NCBI RefSeq assembly: GCF_000424285.1
Contig: NZ_AUJP01000020.1
Span: 27,824 to 91,823 of the forward strand
Direction: 5' to 3'
Length of the DNA: 64,000 nucleotides
Origin: Butyrivibrio sp. MB2005
Lineage (GTDB): Bacteria; Bacillota; Clostridia; Lachnospirales; Lachnospiraceae
The notes beneath the pieces were generated by a model, which was not told the origin of the DNA, did no database searches, and saw nothing but the letters and a program-made list of their open reading frames with translations. The position numbers and the translations under genes were made by a program. Shown one piece after another: positions 8,871-18,895 of the stretch. Position 1 is the first letter of the stretch, and every line of letters starts with the position of its first letter.

Positions 8871-11800
8871 TCAGTTTTCTTCCTTGTTTTCACGCTTCTC
8901 TAAAAGGATTAGTCCGAGGGCTGCAGCTGCCAGCAGTAAAACTATGATTCTTGAAACGTTATCTGTAGTATCATCTGTTCCGCCTCTTCTTGCTCCAAGA
9001 ACTGCGGGCTCTTCTTCTGCAGGTGCTTCTCTCCTTGCTCCGAGAACTGCTGCCTGAGGAACAGGTGCCTCATTTATGACAGTAACTTCATCATCTGAGT
9101 ATGACTCAGTAGTTTCAGGAGTCTCATCGATAACCTCTTCCTCAATCTCACCACTTTCATCCTCAATATCTGCACTGTCAGGTAATGTAGTGGAAGTCTC
9201 TTCCTTTGTAGGCTCAGGATCTTTTTCTACCTTCTCTTCCTTTTTCTCTTCTTCCTTCTTCTCCTCTTCCTGAGGTACCTCTTTCCATATAGCGTAAAGA
9301 GTATTGGTCTCCTTTGGAAGATTATCTGCGCCAACCAGGTCACCTTCTACAAAATCAGGCTCTGTAGCATCAGGATTCTCATTTGCCCAGCCAAGGAACT
9401 CATATCCGGGTCTTGTGAAAATATTTCCTGCTACTGTAATAGGAGCATTGATCTGAATTTTGCTGTAGGTAGCTGTAGTCTTGTCTGCAGAAACCGTAAG
9501 GTTCTTTGCTGTGTCAGATACAAGTGCTGTGGTTGCAGGTGAAGCTGCATCTCCGTTACCGTTATAAACGATCTTTGTAAGTCTGATGTCTTCGTTGGTA
9601 TCAGGTACATAAACCGCACGAAGTCTTATTATGTACTGATATGAAGCTGTATCTGCACTTGCATCCTGGACAGGCTGCATCTTTGCATAATCTCTGGTTG
9701 CTGTAAGGAGATTACCGGGCTTAAAAGTAATGTCTGATTCTGTAAAATCTCCTGCCCTTCTCATTACGTTGGGGCTCATGAGAACCCAGTGATCAAAGCG
9801 CTGACCCTTAGGTGCTTCTGCTGTATTATCAAGTACTTCTGCCTTTGCCTGATCCTTATAAAGAGTAGGATCTACAACTACCTGAAGATCATTGGGTTTT
9901 CCAAGTGCTACATCATATTCGATGTTAATTCCGTCAGCGCCTTCAAGTTTGCCGCGCCATCTTGCATAGAGATCGATCTTTCTGTCAACCCAGTAACGAT
10001 TTTCATTGGCATCCTTATTGGTCTCTACTAAAACATCTCCCCACTTATCACGCTCAGTACTCTCAGTCTGATCGTAAGGTTCTGTGGTTTCCTCTGTCAT
10101 TGCATATGCATCGAAGTTGAAAGGATGCTTGAACTCGGGGTCTGAATACCAGCCGATAAGCTCATAATCTGCTCTGTGTACCTGGTTTATACCCACGATC
10201 TTCTTTCCATAATCAACCTTGAAGCAGGTTGCCTGTCCTTCTGCACCCCAATCCAGTGTAGTATCGCCTGAGGCATTTGTGTGCAGGAAAACACGACACT
10301 CTTTGCGGATCCACTTTGCATATACTTCAATACCGCCCTGAGGCATTGTGGCATTTTGGAAATCAAAAGGATCACCTGTGCACTCTTTGTCGCCATACCA
10401 TCCTGCGAAAACAAATCCGTCGTAACTTGAAGGCTTGAAGCTTCCTTCTGATGCTACGCTGGCATCAACCTGGATGGGATCGCTTTCCTTAATAAGGCCG
10501 AGACTTTCGTACTCATCAAGGATTTCTTTGTGATTTGCACCGCTTACATATACACCGTCGTAGTAAAGAACCTTATTGGTACTTCTGTTGTAGAAGAAAC
10601 TTACATGACGGTTAAGATTTGCCTCTCCTGTGGGATGAGTATTTCCTACATTTGTAAAACCATTGTATGCCGGAGGCTTTTGTCCTTCATACTCAGATGT
10701 TGATCTTGCACTTACTTCCTCTACAAAGTAGTAACTCTTAGTTATTCTCTTACCATCTTCTTCATAGGTAAACTGCTGAATTTCTTTACCCAAAGGTGGC
10801 TCTTCTCCGTCTATCACATCGAAGAAAATCCTGTAAGTGTACTGATACTGCTGCTTGTCAAATCTGGCTGTGAGGTAATTGCCCTCAGGAGATTTCCAGT
10901 TGCCAAGAATCTGATAATCCAGTGTATCAATTTTTCCTTTTACGGTATTTCCGCCGTTTCCGCCAGTAGATGTCTTAAGAGGAGCACCATCCATAAGGAT
11001 CCAGCTTGTCATTCTGGTATAGTTTCTGGCACCGCTTGAGTTGTAGCCGCTATTGCCCTTCATGACATTGTAGAGAGCCTCAAACCTGTCGTAATCAGGC
11101 CAGTTATTACCAAACTGATCGCCGTAGGTGATCTCTACCGGTATGTAATAGTAGTCGCCATCCTTTTCTGTTGTAGGGAAAGCGTTCACGAGACTGCTGT
11201 CTGTTATTGTGAAACGCGCATCTGTCTCATAGTGAACAAATTCATAGGTGTCGTTACCTAAATCTTTTGCATATCTGAATTTGATGGTGTAAGTAATTCT
11301 TTCAAAGATTACGTTAACAATTGCATTTCCTTCTGTCTTAATAACTACGTTCTCATCGAACTCCTTAGGTCTGAATCCAACTATTTCAATCTTCGTTTCA
11401 TTGTTGTCTTCATCTTTTACCAGAACAGCATCATAATCATTGAGCTTAATTACGTTTTTATCTATAGTTGTTCCTACTAAACCCTGTCTTACATATGTTC
11501 CATAATAGGAAGTGCCGCCTGTAAGGTTTTCAGTCCATACAACTACTCTGTATTTTGCCTTAAGATTAGGTGACCAGCCTGCGTAAAGTGTTGTTCTCTC
11601 ACTTATGCTGCTGTTAAATACGAATTTATCGCCTGTAGGATGATCGCCCACGTTTTCAGGCTTATTCTGATACCATCCATCGAAGATATATCCATATCTT
11701 GTGGGAGCTGTAGGCTCTGATGTAATATCACCTTCTTTTACAAACTGAGGAGCGGTATAGCTTGATCCTGTTCCATTGCCTTCGAATGAAAGCCAGTTTC

Positions 11801-13376
11801 CTTTAGGTGTATATGCCTTGAAAACTACATTTCCTGTTATTGTGATCTGATCACTGTTTTCGTACTGAGCAGGATTCTTCACATTCTGAATATTGCTCTC
11901 TGTACCCTCTACAACTTCCCAGCCAAGGAATGCCTTATCGGGATCGTAGGGTGTGTACTGCTTATCGATGGTGTAAGGACCATTTTCAGGATTCACAACC
12001 TCGTTTTCAATTACTGTGCCAAGCTCATCCTTAAATGTAACTGTGTAGGACTCTTTATAAACAGCTACCAGAGTAACCTCTTCATTTGCTGCAAGTCCTG
12101 TAAGATCTACGGCTTCACCAAGCTTAATCTGAGTATCATGACTTCCGTCATCATTAAGTGTGAACCAGCCTTCGAATACTTTACCTGCGTGGTAAGGAGT
12201 ATCTATAGCTGCAAGTACGTTGCCGCCTTCGATGTTTCTGAGGATCTGGTTATCAACCTTCTGCCCTGCTTCATTGGTGAAGAAGTAAGGTACGTAGGAA
12301 TCTTCTTCATTGATATCGCGGAAGAAATATGTACGTGTGAAAAATTCCTCATCCTCTTCCTTTACTGTAACCAGTGCATAGATTGAAAAAGCATCACTCT
12401 CAAACTCAGCTGCATTGCCGCTTACTGTTGCACCGACTATTGATGTATCTCCTGAATCGTCTACGTGTACAACCTGTGCATCCTCCGCTTTTGCAAGCTC
12501 TGAGGAAGTCATCTTTACAGAGATGGCTTTTGCGGGCTCGATTTCTTCGCCGTCACAGTAGAAAGTAATGTCAACTGCGATAACCTTCTCAACTGTTTTT
12601 ACTGAATCAGAAGTATCTGAATTAACTTCCTGCTCAACAGTATCCTTAACAGCTGCAATAACACCGCTGTCATATACGGGAGTAACTGTAACTGTTGTGC
12701 CTTCAGGAAAAGCACCTTCGGGAGCATCAATTGCAACATTTACGCCGCCTGCACTCTTGTTAAAAGTAACTGCCGGCATCTGCTGTTCTTCAGGGTCCTG
12801 CGCTTCTTCTGCTTCAGGAACTGCTACAGCTTCTTCTGCAGGCTCTTCCGGTGCTGCTTCACTTGCTGCTTCTTCCGGTAATTCATCTGCTGCCTGATCA
12901 TCAGCTGCTGTGTCAGCACCGGTATCCTGCGAATTGTCTGTACCTGCCTGCTCTTCGCTGTCTGCAGGAGTCTCATCATTATTTACTTCTGTTTCTTCAG
13001 TGGGAATGTTTTCAGAATTGTCATTCTCAAAAACCGCCTCATCACCGTTATCAGCGTTTTCTTCTACGCTTTCTTCAGGTGCTTCTTCACTGAAATCTTC
13101 ACTGGGCTGTTCTTCCTCATAGGAGTTGTCATCTACAGGTTCCTCTTGGATTTCCTCCGCTTCTTCAGGTTCCTCGTAGGATGGCTCTTCTTCTGTAGGA
13201 AGATTTTCCTCATTTATTTCCCCATTGTTTTCCAGGGACACTATATCAGTGTTCTCCTCCAGCACTTCTTCGCCCGTGGCATGAACTCTGGCTGATCCGA
13301 GATCACTACTCAGAGTAGTTGCTACCAGAATTAAACTGATTATGAATGCCCACAGTCTTTTATGGTTTTTACGCAT
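8871..13376 (-). CDS. Large cell-surface protein with InlB-type repeats and C-terminal membrane anchor
   Basis: A 1501-residue exported protein. It has a signal peptide ending near Ala33 (TTLSSDLGSARVHA), then a very acidic Glu/Pro/Ala/Ser-rich stretch to about residue 205, a ZU5-like beta region, and at least six InlB B-repeat-like units, each with a GW and a closing YAGW, YAKW, YARW or YAIW. Next come Lys/Glu and Glu/Thr-rich linkers, and the tail has two VLGARR motifs and a hydrophobic segment followed by EKRENKEEN. No LPXTG is present; the doubled VLGARR may serve in anchoring (inference). GGAGG precedes the ATG. The role is probably adhesion or wall interaction; the ligand is unknown. 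Several antisense open frames over this gene come from its biased composition. Confidence 0.88.
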   Translation of the reverse strand: MRKNHKRLWAFIISLILVATTLSSDLGSARVHATGEEVLEENTDIVSLENNGEINEENLPTEEEPSYEEPEEAEEIQEEPVDDNSYEEEQPSEDFSEEAPEESVEENADNGDEAVFENDNSENIPTEETEVNNDETPADSEEQAGTDNSQDTGADTAADDQAADELPEEAASEAAPEEPAEEAVAVPEAEEAQDPEEQQMPAVTFNKSAGGVNVAIDAPEGAFPEGTTVTVTPVYDSGVIAAVKDTVEQEVNSDTSDSVKTVEKVIAVDITFYCDGEEIEPAKAISVKMTSSELAKAEDAQVVHVDDSGDTSIVGATVSGNAAEFESDAFSIYALVTVKEEDEEFFTRTYFFRDINEEDSYVPYFFTNEAGQKVDNQILRNIEGGNVLAAIDTPYHAGKVFEGWFTLNDDGSHDTQIKLGEAVDLTGLAANEEVTLVAVYKESYTVTFKDELGTVIENEVVNPENGPYTIDKQYTPYDPDKAFLGWEVVEGTESNIQNVKNPAQYENSDQITITGNVVFKAYTPKGNWLSFEGNGTGSSYTAPQFVKEGDITSEPTAPTRYGYIFDGWYQNKPENVGDHPTGDKFVFNSSISERTTLYAGWSPNLKAKYRVVVWTENLTGGTSYYGTYVRQGLVGTTIDKNVIKLNDYDAVLVKDEDNNETKIEIVGFRPKEFDENVVIKTEGNAIVNVIFERITYTIKFRYAKDLGNDTYEFVHYETDARFTITDSSLVNAFPTTEKDGDYYYIPVEITYGDQFGNNWPDYDRFEALYNVMKGNSGYNSSGARNYTRMTSWILMDGAPLKTSTGGNGGNTVKGKIDTLDYQILGNWKSPEGNYLTARFDKQQYQYTYRIFFDVIDGEEPPLGKEIQQFTYEEDGKRITKSYYFVEEVSARSTSEYEGQKPPAYNGFTNVGNTHPTGEANLNRHVSFFYNRSTNKVLYYDGVYVSGANHKEILDEYESLGLIKESDPIQVDASVASEGSFKPSSYDGFVFAGWYGDKECTGDPFDFQNATMPQGGIEVYAKWIRKECRVFLHTNASGDTTLDWGAEGQATCFKVDYGKKIVGINQVHRADYELIGWYSDPEFKHPFNFDAYAMTEETTEPYDQTESTERDKWGDVLVETNKDANENRYWVDRKIDLYARWRGKLEGADGINIEYDVALGKPNDLQVVVDPTLYKDQAKAEVLDNTAEAPKGQRFDHWVLMSPNVMRRAGDFTESDITFKPGNLLTATRDYAKMQPVQDASADTASYQYIIRLRAVYVPDTNEDIRLTKIVYNGNGDAASPATTALVSDTAKNLTVSADKTTATYSKIQINAPITVAGNIFTRPGYEFLGWANENPDATEPDFVEGDLVGADNLPKETNTLYAIWKEVPQEEEKKEEEKKEEKVEKDPEPTKEETSTTLPDSADIEDESGEIEEEVIDETPETTESYSDDEVTVINEAPVPQAAVLGARREAPAEEEPAVLGARRGGTDDTTDNVSRIIVLLLAAAALGLILLEKRENKEEN

Positions 13377-13418
13377 ATCTTGTTCCTCCTCATAAGAAAC
13401 TGCCTCAGGTTACTTATC

Positions 13419-13439
13419 AAAACCGTGCTGAGCGGTTTT
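13419..13439. other. Small hairpin in the leader of the surface-protein gene
   Basis: AAAACCG and CGGTTTT are arms around a 7-nt loop, 43 bp upstream of the ATG at 13376. On the minus RNA no U-tract follows, so it is not an obvious terminator there. On the plus strand TTTTT follows, but no plus-strand gene ends nearby. It could affect mRNA stability. Confidence 0.3.
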
Positions 13440-13615
13440 TGAATTATTAAGTTTTGATTTTCTATACTATAAGTGTAGCTGAAAAAAGAGATGCGTAGGA
13501 TACGGAAAATGAACAGTTTCATTCAAAATTCGCACTTGACAAACAGAAAATATTGTGCACTGATATTAATTTTATGATTAAGCCTTAAGAAAATCACAAT
13601 ATGATCCGATATAAC

Positions 13616-13668
13616 AAAAAAGATTCCCTAAGAGGCTTCGGATTTTTCCTCCGTCTGCTTAGGGAATC
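13616..13668 (-). terminator. Rho-independent terminator of the flavin oxidoreductase gene
   Basis: Arms GATTCCCTAAG/CTTAGGGAATC (13622-13632 and 13658-13668) form an 11-bp stem. On the minus strand a TTTTTT run follows. A T-rich tract also follows on the plus strand, so it could act both ways. Confidence 0.85.
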
Positions 13669-13698
13669 ATTTTTAATTATCACCAATTCATGCAATCA

Positions 13699-15690
13699 TC
13701 AGATGTGATTGGCAACCTCAAATGCATCCCAGATTCCATACATGATATTGGAAACCTGTCTTGCATCACCAAGAAGATAGATCTCGTCCACATCATTCTT
13801 GTGTGCTTCATAAAGAGTATTCTCACTTGCATATCCAACGCAAAGTACTACGCTGTCTGCACTGATCTCTTTTGTCTCTTCACCAACTGAAGCTTTTAAT
13901 ACACCGCCCTTAAACTCAGTAACCTTGGCGCCTGTAACAACTTCTATTCCGTTGAAAGGAATAAGTTCTTCAAGCATCTCCTTGTTTGCTGTACAAAGAG
14001 GACCGTTAACTGCCATCAGTTTATCGAGAGCTTCTACGATAGTTACTTTCTTACCCTTCATAGCAAGGTCAAGAGCAAGCTCGCAGCCTACAAGACCGCC
14101 GCCCACAACAACTACCTTGTCGCCTGTTTCCTTCTCTCCAAGAAGAACCTGCTCAGCAGCATATACCTTGTCATCATCACCAAGAGAGAACATCTTGGGT
14201 CTTGAACCTGTTGCAAGGATAACTGCATCGTACTGAGGATCAAGAATCTCTTTTTCTGTAGCCTTTGTATTAAAGTGTACATCAACTCCAAGACGAACCA
14301 TCTCATCCTCATACCACTTTGCAAGTGCAAGGTCATCCTCCTTAAAGGAAGGTGCTCCGCCGGGAATAAGATTACCGCCAAGACGGCCTGTAGCTTCATA
14401 AAGAACAGGCTCATGTCCGCGCTCTGCAAGAACTCTTGCAGCTTCACTTCCTGCTACGCCGCCGCCCACAATAAGAACCTTCTTCTTTTTGCAAACAGGA
14501 TTGTACTGATTAAGTCTCTCTTTTCCTGCCTGAGGGTTAACTGCGCAGTTAGTAAGTGAATATGCCTGAATACGTCCCATACAGCCTTCCTGACAGCTTA
14601 TGCAGGGACGGATCTGACTAAGAGCGTTCCTTCTGATCTTGTTTACAATATCAGGATCAGCCAGAGTAGGACGTCCAAGGGAGATCATGTCGCACACATC
14701 ACTCTCAAGGCAATCAAGTGCCAGATCGGGATTATCCACACGACCTGCCATGATAACCGGAATATTTACATTTTCTTTTGTAATCTTGGCAAACTTTCTG
14801 TAAGGAGCCTTCTCCATATACATCGGGGGATGATTCCACCACCATGCATCATAGGTTCCTGCGTCTACATCGAGGGCATCATAGCCGAATTTCTCAAGAA
14901 GCTTTGCTGCCTCAATACCCTCTTCGATATCGCGGCCCTTCTCTTCGAATTCTTCTCCGGGAAGTGCACCCTTACGGAAATCCTTAACCATACTCTTAAG
15001 TGAAAATCTCATTGCTACAGGGAAATCCCAACCGCAGGTCTTAGCGATCTCTTCTCGGATTTCTTTGGCAAATCTGAGTCTGTTTTCAAGGGATCCGCCA
15101 TATTCATCTGTTCTGTGATTGAAGAATGAAATAGCAAACTGATCGATCAGATAGCCTTCATGAACAGCGTGGATCTCAACGCCGTCAAAGCCTGCACGCT
15201 TAGCGTTATAAGCACCTTTTCCAAAACTCTCAACGATGCCGTGGATCTCCTCAACTGTAAGGGGACGGCAGGTCTTATCAAGCCATCTGTGGGGTATTGC
15301 TGATGCTGAAACCGGCGGGAATTCGCCAAGGTTTGTGGGAATAGTAACACGGCCAAAGCCGCCGCTCATCTGCAGAAAAATCTTTGCTCCATAGGCATGA
15401 ACGCGCTCTGTCATCTCACGGCTTGTTCTTACGAACTGAACCGGATTATAAGTTGAATTGGGTGTGTTGGGGAAAGAGGGCTTTTCCACCTCTGTGTCGG
15501 AAAATGTAACACCGGTGATTATCAGACCAATGCCTCCCTTAGCACGTCTTGTGTAATAATCAATTCCCCTGTCGTTCCAACCGCCTTCACAATCGCCAAG
15601 ACCAAGGGGTCCCATAGGCGCCATAGCATAGCGGTTTTTGATTTCAAGCCCGCGGATCTTAATGGGCTCAAAAAGCTTTTGATACTTCAT
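13699..15690 (-). CDS. NADH:flavin oxidoreductase, old yellow enzyme / 2,4-dienoyl-CoA reductase family
   Basis: A 663-residue cytosolic flavo-iron-sulfur enzyme. Residues 1-350 form the FMN-binding TIM barrel (starts YQKLFEPIKIRGLEIKNR). A cysteine cluster CISCQEGCMG plus a later Cys (near 345-365) would hold a 4Fe-4S centre. Two dinucleotide folds follow, VLIVGGGVAGSEAA for FAD and VVVVGGGLVGCELA for NAD(P)H. This domain order is shared by 2,4-dienoyl-CoA reductase, enoate reductase and the bile-acid enzymes BaiCD/BaiH; sequence alone does not fix the substrate. AGGAGG precedes the ATG. It has its own terminator and lies in a single-gene unit, next to a nitroreductase gene, so both may handle electrophilic or unsaturated substrates. 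Confidence 0.88.
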   Translation of the reverse strand: MKYQKLFEPIKIRGLEIKNRYAMAPMGPLGLGDCEGGWNDRGIDYYTRRAKGGIGLIITGVTFSDTEVEKPSFPNTPNSTYNPVQFVRTSREMTERVHAYGAKIFLQMSGGFGRVTIPTNLGEFPPVSASAIPHRWLDKTCRPLTVEEIHGIVESFGKGAYNAKRAGFDGVEIHAVHEGYLIDQFAISFFNHRTDEYGGSLENRLRFAKEIREEIAKTCGWDFPVAMRFSLKSMVKDFRKGALPGEEFEEKGRDIEEGIEAAKLLEKFGYDALDVDAGTYDAWWWNHPPMYMEKAPYRKFAKITKENVNIPVIMAGRVDNPDLALDCLESDVCDMISLGRPTLADPDIVNKIRRNALSQIRPCISCQEGCMGRIQAYSLTNCAVNPQAGKERLNQYNPVCKKKKVLIVGGGVAGSEAARVLAERGHEPVLYEATGRLGGNLIPGGAPSFKEDDLALAKWYEDEMVRLGVDVHFNTKATEKEILDPQYDAVILATGSRPKMFSLGDDDKVYAAEQVLLGEKETGDKVVVVGGGLVGCELALDLAMKGKKVTIVEALDKLMAVNGPLCTANKEMLEELIPFNGIEVVTGAKVTEFKGGVLKASVGEETKEISADSVVLCVGYASENTLYEAHKNDVDEIYLLGDARQVSNIMYGIWDAFEVANHI

Positions 15691-15770
15691 TTTGTAACCT
15701 CCTACCTTCTTTTTCGGCGCCGCAGCGCCAACCTTCTCAATGCAATATTATAAGTCAAACAGGAGGTTAT

Positions 15771-15803
15771 AGAAAAGAAAAACGGCCACTATGTGACCGT
15801 TTT
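15771..15803 (-). terminator. Terminator of the DUF3990-nitroreductase operon
   Basis: Arms at 15779-15789 and 15793-15803 pair with one wobble around a 3-nt loop. On the minus strand the stem ends in TTTTTCTTTTC. Confidence 0.8.
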
Positions 15804-15826
15804 GGGGAGAAATATGAAAACACTTC

Positions 15827-16642
15827 TTACCATCTGTAAGTTGCGATATACTCTGTATCATCCGGTATTGCAAGACCCGGATCGCTTATCTCAAGTTTGG
15901 GAGAAATTCCCTTAGAAACAAGCTCTGTCTCAAAGTGGTACATTCCGATTCCCACATCAATCTTCTGAAGATCGTAATCAGGAGTTGCAAAGCCCTTGTC
16001 TTTCTTCTCATAAAAATGTGCTGCGTTTCCATCTATAACTACGCGCCAGGGCTGCTTATTTACTGCAGAAGGTGCAACTCTTACATTTTCAAGAGCTTCA
16101 AAAACTCCGGCAGCTGTTGCCTTTTCCTCAGAAAGAGGTGTATTGAAATCTCCCTCGAAGAAGAGCTTATTAAAATCAATACGGCTGTCTGCCTTAACGC
16201 CCTTACGCATCAGAGTTTCCTTAATTGACATCTTTTGCGCAGGCTTTCCAAGAGGACTCATGCAAGGCATGATCTCATTTGCTGCAAGACCTGTTGCATT
16301 CTCGAATTTTTCTCTTGGCATTGTTCCGCCAATCCACACGGTACCAAGTCCCATCTTGTGTGCATGCATCAAAAGAGCTTCAAAGGCATAACCATAAGCT
16401 TCATCTGCATGTTTACCTTTTATAACAACTGCGCTCACATAGGTTTTCTCACCTGAAAGCACAGGACTTGAAAGACCGTTCTCATCCTTGTCAAGGAATA
16501 TAAATCTCACCTGTACGTCATAAGGATTGTTTATTGTTCTGGCAAAATCCTTAAGCTCGCTCAGCACTGAATCATCAAGCTTTTGTCCATCAAAGGTTCT
16601 AACACTTCTTCTGGTTTTCGCCAATTCCAAAAATTCGCTCAT
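15827..16642 (-). CDS. Nitroreductase family protein
   Basis: A 271-residue flavin-dependent oxidoreductase. The N-terminal AKTRRSVRTF is the FMN phosphate-binding start of the family. The centre has MGLGTVWIGG and the C-terminal part has APSAVNKQPWRVV, typical of the subgroup carrying two nitroreductase half-domains. Such enzymes reduce nitroaromatics, quinones or flavins with NAD(P)H; the true substrate is unknown. Its ATG overlaps the stop codon of the upstream DUF3990 gene by one base (TAATG), so the two are translationally coupled. It ends before a clear terminator. Confidence 0.85.
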   Translation of the reverse strand: MSEFLELAKTRRSVRTFDGQKLDDSVLSELKDFARTINNPYDVQVRFIFLDKDENGLSSPVLSGEKTYVSAVVIKGKHADEAYGYAFEALLMHAHKMGLGTVWIGGTMPREKFENATGLAANEIMPCMSPLGKPAQKMSIKETLMRKGVKADSRIDFNKLFFEGDFNTPLSEEKATAAGVFEALENVRVAPSAVNKQPWRVVIDGNAAHFYEKKDKGFATPDYDLQKIDVGIGMYHFETELVSKGISPKLEISDPGLAIPDDTEYIATYRW

Positions 16643-17208
16643 TACTTTTCCTCCTGATCAAATCCCTGCATAACCTGCGCCACATCCTGAAGATAGCGTT
16701 CTTCCTCCTCTGCAAGGATCTCTTTATTTTGTTTTATTGATTCACTAAGAAGCTTACTGGCAGACACGAAATGAAGATTATCGACTGCTGCCTGGGTCTT
16801 CAGCACCACCTGCTGATACATGGGGCCCACGCATAAAAGCTTAAGGGCTTCATCATCGGAGAGATACCCACTTGTCATAATTCCAAGAGTATTGAAAATA
16901 GTATCATTTGCTATGGGACCCACTATTACATCATACTCCGAAAACTCATCAGGCTTAATCCTTCTGTTGGAAAAAATGTATCTAAACCACTCTTCATCTC
17001 TGTCTAAATACTTTATCTTAAGTCCGCTCTCATCCAGCTCATAGGTGTTCAAAATGATGTCCTCTCCGGACTTCTCTCTTGCCCACCTGGTTGCAAATTC
17101 ATAATCCTTTGTAACGTAAAAGCCCTGTCCAAAGTCCGCATTTTTGCGACCTCTGTGAAGGTCCGGACGCATTATAAGTTCATATCCTGCATGAAATACT
17201 TTTATCAT
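16642..17208 (-). CDS. DUF3990 domain protein (ADP-ribosyltransferase-like fold)
   Basis: A 188-residue cytosolic protein matching DUF3990. It starts IKVFHAGYELIMRPDL, has the family motif DFGQGFYVTKDYEFATRWA near residues 25-43, and ends with a helical charged tail. The family is thought to share the ART/RES-type fold, and members often sit beside DUF3791 genes in toxin-like or stress modules. No DUF3791 gene is seen here. Instead it overlaps the nitroreductase start codon, so the pair is made together. Function is not established; NAD use is an inference from the fold and from an NAD(P)H-using neighbour. AAGG lies before the ATG. Confidence 0.75.
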   Translation of the reverse strand: MIKVFHAGYELIMRPDLHRGRKNADFGQGFYVTKDYEFATRWAREKSGEDIILNTYELDESGLKIKYLDRDEEWFRYIFSNRRIKPDEFSEYDVIVGPIANDTIFNTLGIMTSGYLSDDEALKLLCVGPMYQQVVLKTQAAVDNLHFVSASKLLSESIKQNKEILAEEEERYLQDVAQVMQGFDQEEK

Positions 17209-17359
17209 CTGATTACCTTATTTGAATCAATATCTGTTACGGGATGATTATACCACTTTTGCCATTTATTGCAATTTAATTGTTTAAAATGTTTTGCAAA
17301 AATTTTTAGACCCCTTTTTTCAGTTTCCACGTCGGGTCTGTTTGCATGTTTGAAGGGGT

Positions 17360-18895
17360 CTATGGTCTTCCGCGGCGTTCGTAGCCGGTTTCTTGATAAT
17401 ATCTTGTTTTTTCTTCGTACATATACTTATCAGCTATTTTCTTTAACTCTTCTATTGTAGCATCAGGATAGTCCTTATGGGCAGCATATCCTATGGAAAC
17501 CGCAAGACTTTCGCTATAGCTTCCGCTCCAGGCAGTTACCTTTTCCCTGATATTTTTATCTATTGCAGAAATACTGTCGGTGTGAATAATTGCCGTAAAC
17601 TCATCTCCGCCAGTTCTGTAGGCTTTTCCCGAATCTCCGATAGCAGATGCAAGGCAGTCCGCGGCAGCGATAATAAGCTCATCACCGGCAGCATGTCCGA
17701 GAGTATCATTCGTGGCCTTCAGCCTGTTGATATCGATGGAAGCAAATACAAGGTCGTCTTCCATGGACTCATATTTATAGCGGGCAAGGTCATCATCAAG
17801 ACTTCGCCTGTTAAAGAGCTGTGTCAGTTCATCGGTCAGAGATATCCTGATCAGATCCTCCTCACGGCGCTTATCCATATTTATATTCTGAACCGTAAAT
17901 ACCACTATAAAAGGAACGCCCTTTTCATCAGCTTCCACGTTGATATACTGGGCACGGAACCAACCGGTATCTGAATTTACGAACTCGCCATATATAAATC
18001 TTTTCCCTGTAAGTCTCTTTTCCAGGGTCCTTAAGTTGGTAAATTCCAAGAACTTTTCCAAATGATCTTCGGAAACATATTTTTTTATCTGATGAGTCAT
18101 AACTGTGTGTGCATGCTTCGCAAAGTCAAGATCATGTACATTGTAGGACTGATCACTGAGGGATGTCTCTGTCATGGACTTTAGATCGATCAGATTAACA
18201 TTGTCATAGACCTCTGCCATAGAAAACAGAATATTCATCTGTTTTTTCAGTGCATCTGCGTTCTCACGGACTTTCTTGTTTTTATCCAAAAGTGCATAAA
18301 AATAATCCCTAAGAAGATTGGTCAGAGTGATCCCGCCAACCAGCATAACAATGCTCTCAATGGTGTAGCCCAGCATGGCGTTAATGAAATACTCAAATGC
18401 CGAATCGAATATCAGATTGATGGCGTCATAATATGGCGACACAAGCCAGTTGGCAATAAACATTGCCACATAGTTGGTGGCAACTGCTATAAAAAACAGC
18501 CTGGCCTCGCAAAAAAGAATACTTAGAAGAGGTACAAAAAACCATGAAATATTAATATGAATATGGTTATATACCATGAACATCAAAAGAAGCTCCATGG
18601 CAATAAGAGCCAGCATTCCCACATGTTCAGAGTAGGGCCATATCCTGATAATAAGCGTATGAAGAACTGATACGACCAACATGCATGCAGATACTATGAC
18701 GCAGGTATAATAAGTAGCAGCTGAAAAAACACCGAACTTTATGCCCACAGCAATAGCAGGCCCTGTAAAAATACAGAACCACAAAACCGTGTTTAAGTAT
18801 CTGTTTACCATCTTCCTGTTTTCCTTAAGAAAAGATGGATAATCAGTCACTTCGGTAATATTCTGTTTCAGATCAGCAAAGCTCATTCGCGTCAT
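17360..18895 (-). CDS. Membrane diguanylate cyclase (GGDEF)
   Basis: A 511-residue membrane signalling protein. About six hydrophobic segments fill residues 32-220, then a PAS-like region (about 255-345), then a GGDEF domain (about 355-500). The active-site motif is RTGGDEF near 431-435, intact, so it should make cyclic di-GMP from two GTP. The RxxD inhibitory site expected upstream of GGDEF is not present (the stretch is AIGDSGKAYR), so product feedback may be weak. The signal sensed by the membrane part is unknown. It is a single-gene unit with a weak ribosome site (CAGG). Confidence 0.88.
   Translation of the reverse strand: MTRMSFADLKQNITEVTDYPSFLKENRKMVNRYLNTVLWFCIFTGPAIAVGIKFGVFSAATYYTCVIVSACMLVVSVLHTLIIRIWPYSEHVGMLALIAMELLLMFMVYNHIHINISWFFVPLLSILFCEARLFFIAVATNYVAMFIANWLVSPYYDAINLIFDSAFEYFINAMLGYTIESIVMLVGGITLTNLLRDYFYALLDKNKKVRENADALKKQMNILFSMAEVYDNVNLIDLKSMTETSLSDQSYNVHDLDFAKHAHTVMTHQIKKYVSEDHLEKFLEFTNLRTLEKRLTGKRFIYGEFVNSDTGWFRAQYINVEADEKGVPFIVVFTVQNINMDKRREEDLIRISLTDELTQLFNRRSLDDDLARYKYESMEDDLVFASIDINRLKATNDTLGHAAGDELIIAAADCLASAIGDSGKAYRTGGDEFTAIIHTDSISAIDKNIREKVTAWSGSYSESLAVSIGYAAHKDYPDATIEELKKIADKYMYEEKTRYYQETGYERRGRP

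Noticed and set aside
9076..13122. Several plus-strand open frames rich in Ser, Leu or Val
   Set aside because: They are antisense to the surface-protein gene and result from its Glu/Ala-rich codons. None has a ribosome site or a family match.
8871..13376. LPXTG sortase signal in the large surface protein
   Set aside because: No LPXTG or close variant is present before the C-terminal hydrophobic segment; only VLGARR motifs are seen.
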